From Hippophae tibetana (Eukaryota > Streptophyta > Magnoliopsida > Rosales > Elaeagnaceae), in NCBI GenBank assembly GCA_037013495.1, contig CM072810.1, forward strand, positions 23,195,343 through 23,259,342: DNA of 64,000 bases, in the 5' to 3' direction. Made by a program: the position numbers and the translations under genes. Of the stretch, positions 51,601-62,532 are shown piece by piece; position 1 is the stretch's first letter; the number at the start of each line of letters is the position of its first letter. The notes beneath the pieces were generated by a model. The model saw only the letters and a program-made list of their open reading frames with translations, was not told where the DNA came from and did no database searches.

Positions 51601-53050
51601 CTTGGAAGAAATAAAACGGTAAATTCATTGAAATAATCGTTTTAGAGCTCGGATTACCTTTTTTTAAATCCTAAAAAAAAGGTTTATTCTCTCTAAGAAA
51701 TTTTGTAAATCTCTGGCAAAGTATAGATATTTTCTCTTCATTGGTATTAGATTCATAATTTGAAACAATTGTGTCAAAAATAGCTTCACTCAGACCACTA
51801 TACTTGATGTCAATAAAGTCAAGCTCTTTCCGTCTGCGAAAGTGGATAGCTATCATCTTGGAAACAAGTGATGCAGTTCGAATAATTTCCCAACTCATTC
51901 ATTTAACAGTAAGTTCACAGGCCTTGTATATGGATTTAGCCAAGGTAACAATGGCTTGAAATGATAATGTAGGCTAACAACGATTTTCTCAATCTACTTT
52001 TTTCCCAAATAAGTGCATCCAAATTTTACGAGTAGTTGATAATGTTTGAAAAACCTGCATAGAATTTGTGCAAGGTTTCATCCTCTTGCATGATATGGAG
52101 TGCAAAATTTCTGTTCACCTACATATTTCTTGATTTATTTATTTTTGCTCAAATGCCTATATGAGTGGTCTCCAAAATGTTTCAAGTTGCTTGGAAGAAA
52201 TAAAACGGTAAATTCATTGAAATAATCTTTTTAGAGCTCGGATTACCTTTTTTTAAATCCTAAAAAAAGGTTTATTCTTTCTAAGAAATTTAGTAAATCT
52301 CTGGCAAAGTATAAATATTTTCTCTTCATTGGTATTAGATTCATAATTTGACACAATTGGGTCAAAAATAGCTTCACTCAAACCACTATACTTGATGTCA
52401 ATAAAGTCAAGCTCTTTCCGTCAGCGAAAGTGGATAGCTATCATCTTGGAAACAAGTGATGTAGTTCGAATAATTTACCAACTCATTCATTTAACAGTAA
52501 GTTCACAGGCCTTGTATATGGATTTAGCCAAGGTAACAATGGCTTGAAAATAGTAATGTAGGCTAACAACGATTTTCTCAATCTACTTTTTTTTCCAAAT
52601 AAGTGCATCCAAATTTTACGAGTAGTTGATAATGTTTGAAAACCCTGCATAGAATTTGTGCAAAGTTTCATCCTCTTGCATTATATAGAGTGCAAAATTT
52701 CTGTTCACCTACATATTTCATGATTTATTTATTTTTGCTCAAATGCCAATATGAGTGGTCTAAAAAATGTTTCAAGTGGCTTGGAAGAAATAAAACGGTA
52801 AATTCATTGAAATAATCATTTTAGAACTCGGATTACTTTTTTTTAAATCCTAAAAAAAAGGTTTATTCTTTCTAAGAAATTTAGTAAATCTCTGGTAAAG
52901 TATAAATATTTTCTCTTCATTGGTATTAGATTCATAATTTGACACAATTGGGTCAAAAATAGCTTCACTCAGACCACTATACTTGATGTCAATAAAGTCA
53001 AGCTCTTTCCGTCAGCGAAAGTGGATAGCTATCATCTTGGAAACAAGTGA
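48630..53050 (-). repeat. Four-monomer higher-order repeat, two tandem copies, 2358-bp offset
   Basis: Markers repeat 2358 bp apart: TCCTCTTTCATGATA (49137 and 51495), TCAAACCACTATAC, AATTTACCAACTC (50115 and 52473), GGTCTAAAAAATG (50402 and 52760), GGATTACTTTTTTTT, and CTCTGGTAAAGTATAAAT. The copies part near 50690 and 53048, where GATGCAG versus GATGTAG distinguishes them. In both copies the class order is P, P-like/R, R, Q. Confidence 0.8.
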
Positions 53051-54268
53051 TGTAGTTCGAATAATTTCCCAACTCATTCATTTAACAGTAAGTTCACAGG
53101 CCTTGTATATGGATTTAGCCAAGGTAACAATGGCTTGAAAATAGTAATGTAGGCTAACAACGATTTTCTCAATCTACTTTTTTTTCCAAATAAGTGCATC
53201 CAAATTTTACGAGTAGTTGATAATGTTTGAAAACCCTGCATAGAATTTGTGCAAAGTTTCATCCTCTTGCATTATATAGAGTGCAAAATTTCTGTTCACC
53301 TACATATTTCATGATTTATTTATTTTTGCTCAAATGCTAATATGAGTGGTCTCCAAAATGTTTGAAGTGGCTTGGAAGAAATAAAACGGTAAATTCATTG
53401 AAATAATCATTTTAGAACTCGGATTACCTTTTTTTTAAATCCTAAAAAAAAGGTTTATTCTTTCTAAGAAATTTAGTAAATCTCTGGCAAAGTATAGATA
53501 TTTTCTCTTCATTGGTATTAGATTCATCATTTGACATAATTGTGTCAAAAATAGCTTTACTCAGACCACTATTCTTGATGTCAATAAAGTCAAGCTCTTT
53601 CCGTCAGCGAAAGTGGATAGCTATCATCTTGGAAACAAGTGATGCAGTTCGAATAATTTCCCAACTCATTCATTTAACAGTAAGTTCACAGGCCTTGTAT
53701 ATGGATTGAGCCAAGGTAACAATGGCTTGAAAATGATAATGTAGGCTAACAACGATTTTCTCAATCTACTTTTTTCCCAAATAAGTGCATCCAAATTTTA
53801 CGAGTAGTTGATAATGTTTGAAAAACCTGCATAGAATTTGTGCAAGGTTTCATCCTCTTGCATGATATAGAGTGCAAAATTTCTGTTCACCTACATATTT
53901 CTAGATTTATTTATTTTTGCTCAAATGCCTATAAGAGTGGTCTCCAAAATGTTTCAAGTTGCTTGGAAGAAATAAAACGGTAAATTCATTGAAATAATCG
54001 TTTTAGAGCTCGGATTACCTTTTTTTAAATCCTAAAAAAAAGGTTTATTCTTTCTAAGAAATTTAGTAAATCTCTGGCAAAGTATAAATATTTTCTCTTC
54101 GTTGGTATTAGATTCATAATTTGACACAATTGGGTCAAAAATAGCTTCACTCAGACCACTATACTTGATGTCAATAAAGTCAAGCTCTTTCCGTCAGCGA
54201 AAGTGGATAGCTATCATCTTGGAAACAAGTGATGTAGTTCGAATAATTTCCCAACTCATTCATTTAAC
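51908..54268 (-). repeat. Four-monomer block R-Q-Q-P, copy 1 of 3 (also 56627 and 60170)
   Basis: Units starting at 51908 (R), 52496 (Q), 53087 (Q) and 53679 (P) recur in the same order at 56627/57216/57808/58400 and 60170/60759/61351/61943. The two Q units differ consistently: the junction before the first reads AATTTACCAACTC, and the second has GCTAATATGAG with GTTTGAAGTGG or GTTTGAAATGG. Offsets between the blocks are about 4720 and 3543 bp, that is 8 and 6 monomers. Confidence 0.78.
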
Positions 54269-56445
54269 AGTAAGTTCACAGGCCTTGTATATGGATTTAG
54301 CCAAGGTAACAATGGCTTGAAAATAGTAATGTAGGCTAACAACGATTTTCTCAATCTACTTTTTTTTCCAAATAAGTGCATCCAAATTTTACGAGTAGTT
54401 GATAATGTTTGAAAACCCTGCATAGAATTTGTGCAAAGTTTCATCCTCTTGCATTATATAGAGTGCAAAATTTCTGTTCACCTACATATTTCATGATTTA
54501 TTTATTTTTGCTCAAATGCCAATATGAGTGGTCTCCAAAATGTTTCAAGTGGCTTGGAAGAAATAAAACGGTAAATTCATTGAAATAATCATTTTAGAAC
54601 TCGGATTACCTTTTTTTTAAATCCTAAAAAAAAGGTTTATTCTTTCTAAGAAATTTAGTAAATCTCTGGCAAATAGATATTTTCTCTTCATTGGTATTAG
54701 ATTCATCATTTGACATAATTGTGTCAAAAATAGCTTTACTCAGACCACTATACTTGATGTCAATAAAGTCAAGCTCTTTCCGTCAGCGAAAGTGGATAGC
54801 TATCATCTTGGAAACAAGTGATGCAGTTCGAATAATTTCCCAACTCATTCATTTAACAGTAAGTTCACAGGCCTTGTATATGGATTGAGCCAAGGTAACA
54901 ATGGCTTGAAAATGATAATGTAGGCTAACAACGATTTTCTCAATCTACTTTTTTCCCAAATAAGTGCATCCAAATTTTACGAGTAGTTGATAATGTTTGA
55001 AAAACCTGCAGAGAATTTGTGCAAGGTTTCATCCTCTTGCATGATATAGAGTGCAAAATTTCTGTTCACCTACATATTTCTAGATTTATTTATTTTTGCT
55101 CAAATGCCTATATGAGTGGTCTCCAAAATGTTTCAAGTTGCTTGGAAGAAATAAAACGGTAAATTCATTGAAATAATCTTTTTAGAGCTCGGATTAGCTT
55201 TTTTTAAATCCTAAAAAAAAGGTTTATTCTTTCTAAGAAATTTAGTAAATCTCTGGCAAAGTATAAATATTTTCTCTTCGTTGGTATTAGATTCATAATT
55301 TGACACAATTGGGTCAAAAATAGCTTCACTCAGACCACTATACTTGATGTCAATAAAGTCAAGCTCTTTCCGTCAGCGAAAGTGGATAGCTATCATCTTG
55401 GAAACAAGTGATGTAGTTCGAATAATTTCCCAACTCATTCATTTAACAGTAAGTTCACAGGCCTTGTATATGGATTTAGCCAAGGTAACAATGGCTTGAA
55501 AATAGTAATGTAGGCTAACAACGATTTTCTCAATCTACTTTTTTTTCCAAATAAGTGCATCCAAATTTTACGAGTAGTTGATAATGTTTGAAAACCCTGC
55601 ATAGAATTTGTGCAAAGTTTCATCCTCTTGCATTATATAGAGTGCAAAATTTCTGTTCACCTACATATTTCATGATTTATTTATTTTTGCTCAAATGCCA
55701 ATATGAGTGGTCTCCAAAATGTTTCAAGTGGCTTGGAAGAAATAAAACGGTAAATTCATTGAAATAATCATTTTAGAACTCGGATTACCTTTTTTTTAAA
55801 TCCTAAAAAAAAGGTTTATTCTTTCTAAGAAATTTAGTAAATCTCTGGCAAATAGATATTTTCTCTTCATTGGTATTAGATTCATCATTTGACATAATTG
55901 TGTCAAAAATAGCTTTACTCAGACCACTATACTTGATGTCAATAAAGTCAAGCTCTTTCCGTCAGCGAAAGTGGATAGCTATCATCTTGGAAACAAGTGA
56001 TGCAGTTCGAATAATTTCCCAACTCATTCATTTAACAGTAAGTTCACAGGCCTTGTATATGGATTGAGCCAAGGTAACAATGGCTTGAAAATGATAATGT
56101 AGGCTAACAACGATTTTCTCAATCTACTTTTTTCCCAAATAAGTGCATCCAAATTTTACGAGTAGTTGATAATGTTTGAAAAACCTGCAGAGAATTTGTG
56201 CAAGGTTTCATCCTCTTGCATGATATAGAGTGCAAAATTTCTGTTCACCTACATATTTCTAGATTTATTTATTTTTGCTCAAATGCCTATATGAGTGGTC
56301 TCCAAAATGTTTCAAGTTGCTTGGAAGAAATAAAACGGTAAATTCATTGAAATAATCTTTTTAGAGCTCGGATTAGCTTTTTTTAAATCCTAAAAAAAAG
56401 GTTTATTCTTTCTAAGAAATTTAGTAAATCTCTGGCAAAGTATAA
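54090..56445 (-). repeat. Two-monomer higher-order repeat, two tandem copies, 1179-bp offset
   Basis: Both copies contain a 3-bp deletion (GGCAAATAGATATT in place of GGCAAAGTATAGATATT) near 54670 and 55849, plus CCTGCAGAGAATTTG near 55007 and 56186, and GGATTAGC near 55193 and 56372. A TCTTCGTTGG allele is seen near 54098 and 55277. The CCTGCAGAG and GGATTAGC markers return together near 63275-63461, so part of this dimer also exists at the right edge of the window. Confidence 0.82.
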
Positions 56446-56626
56446 ATATTTTCTCTTCATTGGTATTAGATTCATAATTTGAAACAATTGTGTCAAAAAT
56501 AGCTTTACTCAGACCACTATACTTGATGTCAATAAAGTCAAGCTCTTTCCGTCAGCGAAAGTGGATAGCTATCATCTTGGAAACAAGTGATGCAGTTCGA
56601 ATAATTTCCCAACTCATTCATTTAAC

Positions 56627-58989
56627 AGTAAGTTCACAGGCCTTGTATATGGATTGAGCCAAGGTAACAATGGCTTGAAATGATAATGTAGGCTAACAAC
56701 GATTTTCTCAATCTACTTTTTTCCCAAATAAGTGCATCCAAATTTTACGAGTAGTTGATAATGTTTGAAAAACCTGCATAGAATTTGTGCAAGGTTTCAT
56801 CCTCTTGCATGATATGGAGTGCAAAATTTCTGTTCACCTACATATTTCTTGATTTATTTATTTTTGCTCAAATGCCTATATGAGTGGTCTCCAAAATGTT
56901 TCAAGTTGCTTGGAAGAAATAAAACGGTAAATTCATTGAAATAATCTTTTTAGAGCTCGGATTACCTTTTTTTAAATCCTAAAAAAAAGGTTTATTCTTT
57001 CTAAGAAATTTAGTAAATCTCTGGCAAAGTATAAATATTTTCTCTTCATTGGTATTAGATTCATAATTTGACACAATTGGGTCAAAAATAGCTTCACTCA
57101 AACCACTATACTTAATGTCAATAAAGTCAAGCTCTTTCCGTCAGCGAAAGTGGATAGCTATCATCTTGGAAACAAGTGATGTAGTTCGAATAATTTACCA
57201 ACTCATTCATTTAACAGTAAGTTCACAGGCCTTGTATATGGATTTAGCCAAGGTAACAATGGCTTGAAAATAGTAATGTAGGCTAACAACGATTTTCTCA
57301 ATCTACTTTTTTTTCCAAATAAGTGCATCCAAATTTTACGAGTAGTTGATAATGTTTGAAAACCCTGCATAGAATTTGTGCAAAGTTTCATCCTCTTGCA
57401 TTATATAGAGTGCAAAATTTCTGTTCACCTACATATTTCATGATTTATTTATTTTTGCTCAAATGCCAATATGAGTGGTCTCCAAAATGTTTCAAGTGGC
57501 TTGGAAGAAATAAAACGGTAAATTCATTGAAATAATCATTTTAGAACTCGGATTACCTTTTTTTTAAATCCTAAAAAAAAGGTTTATTCTTTCTAAGAAA
57601 TTTAGTAAATCTCTGGCAAAGTATAAATATTTTCTCTTCATTGGTATTAGATTCATAATTTGACACAATTGGGTCAAAAATAGCTTCACTCAGACCACTA
57701 TACTTGATGTCAATAAAGTCAAGCTCTTTCCGTCAGCGAAAGTGGATAGCTATCATCTTGGAAACAAGTGATGTAGTTCGAATAATTTCCCAACTCATTC
57801 ATTTAACAGTAAGTTCACAGGCCTTGTATATGGATTTAGCCAAGGTAACAATGGCTTGAAAATAGTAATGTAGGCTAACAACGATTTTCTCAATCTACTT
57901 TTTTTTCCAAATAAGTGCATCCAAATTTTACGAGTAGTTGATAATGTTTGAAAACCCTGCATAGAATTTGTGCAAAGTTTCATCCTCTTGCATTATATAG
58001 AGTGCAAAATTTCTGTTCACCTACATATTTCATGATTTATTTATTTTTGCTCAAATGCTAATATGAGTGGTCTCCAAAATGTTTGAAATGGCTTGGAAGA
58101 AATAAAACGGTAAATTCATTGAAATAATCATTTTAGAACTCGGATTACCTTTTTTTTAAATCCTAAAAAAAAGGTTTATTCTTTCTAAGAAATTTAGTAA
58201 ATCTCTGGCAAAGTATAGATATTTTCTCTTCATTGGTATTAGATTCATCATTTGACATAATTGTGTCAAAAATAGCTTTACTCAGACCACTATACTTGAT
58301 GTCAATAAAGTCAAGCTCTTTCCGTCAGCGAAAGTGGATAGCTATCATCTTGGAAACAAGTGATGCAGTTCGAATAATTTCCCAACTCATTCATTTAACA
58401 GTAAGTTCACAGGCCTTGTATATGGATTGAGCCAAGGTAACAATGGCTTGAAAATGATAATGTAGGCTAACAACGATTTTCTCAATCTACTTTTTTCCCA
58501 AATAAGTGCATCCAAATTTTACGAGTAGTTGATAATGTTTGAAAAACCTGCATAGAATTTGTGCAAGGTTTCATCCTCTTGCATGATATAGAGTGCAAAA
58601 TTTCTGTTCACCTACATATTTCTAGATTTATTTATTTTTGCTCAAATGCCTATAAGAGTGGTCTCCAAAATGTTTCAAGTTGCTTGGAAGAAATAAAACG
58701 GTAAATTCATTGAAATAATCGTTTTAGAGCTCGGATTACCTTTTTTTAAATCCTAAAAAAAAGGTTTATTCTCTCTAAGAAATTTTGTAAATCTCTGGCA
58801 AAGTATAGATATTTTCTCTTCATTGGTATTAGATTCATAATTTGAAACAATTGTGTCAAAAATAGCTTTACTCAGACCACTATACTTGATGTCAATAAAG
58901 TCAAGCTCTTTCCGTCAGCGAAAGTGGATAGCTATCATCTTGGAAACAAGTGATGCAGTTCGAATAATTTCCCAACTCATTCATTTAAC
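56627..58989 (-). repeat. Four-monomer block R-Q-Q-P, copy 2 of 3
   Basis: Second occurrence of the block. Private changes include CTTAATGTCAATAAAG near 57113 and GTTTGAAATGG near 58081. The R unit here begins with GGATTGAGCC, normally a P allele, which suggests an exchange between P and R units at its left end. Confidence 0.75.
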
Positions 58990-60169
58990 AGTAAGTTCAC
59001 AGGCCTTGTATATGGATTGAGCCAAGGTAACAATGGCTTGAAAATGATAATGTAGGCTAACAACGATTTTCTCAATCTACTTTTTTCCCAAATAAGTGCA
59101 TCCAAATTTTACGAGTAGTTGATAATGTTTGAAAAACCTGCATAGAATTTGTGCAAGGTTTCATCCTCTTGCATGATATAGAGTGCAAAATTTCTGTTCA
59201 CCTACATATTTCTAGATTTATTTATTTTTGCTCAAATGCCTATAAGAGTGGTCTCCAAAATGTTTCAAGTTGCTTGGAAGAAATAAAACGGTAAATTCAT
59301 TGAAATAATCGTTTTAGAGCTCGGATTACCTTTTTTTAAATCCTAAAAAAAAGGTTTATTCTCTCTAAGAAATTTTGTAAATCTCTGGCAAAGTATAGAT
59401 ATTTTCTCTTCATTGGTATTAGATTCATAATTTGAAACAATTGTGTCAAAAATAGCTTTACTCAGACCACTATACTTGATGTCAATAAAGTCAAGCTCTT
59501 TCCGTCAGCGAAAGTGGATAGCTATCATCTTGGAAACAAGTGATGCAGTTCGAATAATTTCCCAACTCATTCATTTAACAGTAAGTTCACAGGCCTTGTA
59601 TATGGATTGAGCCAAGGTAACAATGGCTTGAAAATGATAATGTAGGCTAACAACGATTTTCTCAATCTACTTTTTTCCCAAATAAGTGCATCCAAATTTT
59701 ACGAGTAGTTGATAATGTTTGAAAAACCTGCATAGAATTTGTGCAAGGTTTCATCCTCTTGCATGATATAGAGTGCAAAATTTCTGTTCACCTACATATT
59801 TCTAGATTTATTTATTTTTGCTCAAATGCCTATATGAGTGGTCTCCAAAATGTTTCAAGTTGCTTGGAAGAAATAAAACGGTAAATTCATTGAAATAATC
59901 GTTTTAGAGCTCGGATTACCTTTTTTTAAATCCTAAAAAAAAGGTTTATTCTCTCTAAGAAATTTTGTAAATCTCTGGCAAAGTATAGATATTTTCTCTT
60001 CATTGGTATTAGATTCATAATTTGAAACAATTGTGTCAAAAATAGCTTCACTCAGACCACTATACTTGATGTCAATAAAGTCAAGCTCTTTCCGTCTGCG
60101 AAAGTGGATAGCTATCATCTTGGAAACAAGTGATGCAGTTCGAATAATTTCCCAACTCATTCATTTAAC
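58400..60169 (-). repeat. Run of three near-identical P monomers (590-bp tandem)
   Basis: Units starting at 58400, 58990 and 59580 are all 590 bp and carry GGATTGAGCC, GAAAATGATAATG and, at their right ends, TTCTCTCTAAGAAATTTTG with TTTGAAACAATTGTGTC. The first two share CCTATAAGAGTGG (about 58650 and 59240), while the third has CCTATATGAGTGG. A similar run of two starts at 48370 and 48960. This is amplification of a single monomer rather than of a block. Confidence 0.8.
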
Positions 60170-62532
60170 AGTAAGTTCACAGGCCTTGTATATGGATTTA
60201 GCCAAGGTAACAATGGCTTGAAATGATAATGTAGGCTAACAACGATTTTCTCAATCTACTTTTTTCCCAAATAAGTGCATCCAAATTTTACAAGTAGTTG
60301 ATAATGTTTGAAAAACCTGCATAGAATTTGTGCAAGGTTTCATCCTCTTGCATGATATGGAGTGCAAAATTTCTGTTCACCTACATATTTCTTGATTTAT
60401 TTATTTTTGCTCAAATGCCTATATGAGTGGTCTCCAAAATGTTTCAAGTTGCTTGGAAGAAATAAAACGGTAAATTCATTGAAATAATCTTTTTAGAGCT
60501 CGGATTACCTTTTTTTAAATCCTAAAAAAAAGGTTTATTCTTTCTAAGAAATTTAGTAAATCTCTGGCAAAGTATAAATATTTTCTCTTCATTGGTATTA
60601 GATTCATAATTTGACACAATTGGGTCAAAAATAGCTTCACTCAAACCACTATACTTGATGTCAATAAAGTCAAGCTCTTTCCGTCAGCGAAAGTGGATAG
60701 CTATCATCTTGGAAACAAGTGATGTAGTTCGAATAATTTACCAACTCATTCATTTAACAGTAAGTTCACAGGCCTTGTATATGGATTTAGCCAAGGTAAC
60801 AATGGCTTGAAAATAGTAATGTAGGCTAACAACGATTTTCTCAATCTACTTTTTTTTCCAAATAAGTGCATCCAAATTTTACGAGTAGTTGATAATGTTT
60901 GAAAACCCTGCATAGAATTTGTGCAAAGTTTCATCCTCTTGCATTATATAGAGTGCAAAATTTCTGTTCACCTACATATTTCATGATTTATTTATTTTTG
61001 CTCAAATGCCAATATGAGTGGTCTCCAAAATGTTTCAAGTGGCTTGGAAGAAATAAAACGGTAAATTCATTGAAATAATCATTTTAGAACTCGGATTACC
61101 TTTTTTTTAAATCCTAAAAAAAAGGTTTATTCTTTCTAAGAAATTTAGTAAATCTCTGGCAAAGTATAAATATTTTCTCTTCATTGGTATTAGATTCATA
61201 ATTTGACACAATTGGGTCAAAAATAGCTTCACTCAGACCACTATACTTGATGTCAATAAAGTCAAGCTCTTTCCGTCAGCGAAAGTGGATAGCTATCATC
61301 TTGGAAACAAGTGATGTAGTTCGAATAATTTCCCAACTCATTCATTTAACAGTAAGTTCACAGGCCTTGTATATGGATTTAGCCAAGGTAACAATGGCTT
61401 GAAAATAGTAATGTAGGCTAACAACGATTTTCTCAATCTACTTTTTTTTCCAAATAAGTGCATCCAAATTTTACGAGTAGTTGATAATGTTTGAAAACCC
61501 TGCATAGAATTTGTGCAAAGTTTCATGCTCTTGCATTATATAGAGTGCAAAATTTCTGTTCACCTACATATTTCATGATTTATTTATTTTTGCTCAAATG
61601 CTAATATGAGTGGTCTCCAAAATGTTTGAAGTGGCTTGGAAGAAATAAAACGGTAAATTCATTGAAATAATCATTTTAGAACTCGGATTACCTTTTTTTT
61701 AAATCCTAAAAAAAAGGTTTATTCTTTCTAAGAAATTTAGTAAATCTCTGGCAAAGTATAGATATTTTCTCTTCATTGGTATTAGATTCATCATTTGACA
61801 TAATTGTGTCAAAAATAGCTTTACTCAGACCACTATACTTGATGTCAATAAAGTCAAGCTCTTTCCGTCAGCGAAAGTGGATAGCTATCATCTTGGAAAC
61901 AAGTGATGTAGTTCGAATAATTTCCCAACTCATTCATTTAACAGTAAGTTCACAGGCCTTGTATATGGATTGAGCCAAGGTAACAATGGCTTGAAAATGA
62001 TAATGTAGGCTAACAACGATTTTCTCAATCTACTTTTTTCCCAAATAAGTGCATCCAAATTTTACGAGTAGTTGATAATGTTTGAAAAACCTGCATAGAA
62101 TTTGTGCAAGGTTTCATCCTCTTGCATGATATAGAGTGCAAAATTTCTGTTCACCTACATATTTCTAGATTTATTTATTTTTGCTCAAATGCCTATATGA
62201 GTGGTCTCCAAAATGTTTCAAGTTGCTTGGAAGAAATAAAACGGTAAATTCATTGAAATAATCGTTTTAGAGATCGGATTACCTTTTTTTAAATCCTAAA
62301 AAAAAGGTTTATTCTCTCTAAGAAATTTTGTAAATCTCTGGCAAAGTATAGATATTTTCTCTTCATTGGTATTAGATTCATAATTTGAAACAATTGTGTC
62401 AAAAATAGCTTCACTCAGACCACTATACTTGATGTCAATAAAGTCAAGCTCTTTCCGTCTGCGAAAGTGGATAGCTATCATCTTGGAAACAAGTGATGTA
62501 GTTCGAATAATTTCCCAACTCATTCATTTAAC
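60170..62532 (-). repeat. Four-monomer block R-Q-Q-P, copy 3 of 3
   Basis: Third occurrence, 3543 bp after copy 2. Private changes include TTTACAAGTAG near 60288, TTTCATGCTCTTGC near 61521 and GAGATCGG near 62271. It is followed by another Q unit (62533) rather than by a run of P units. Confidence 0.75.
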
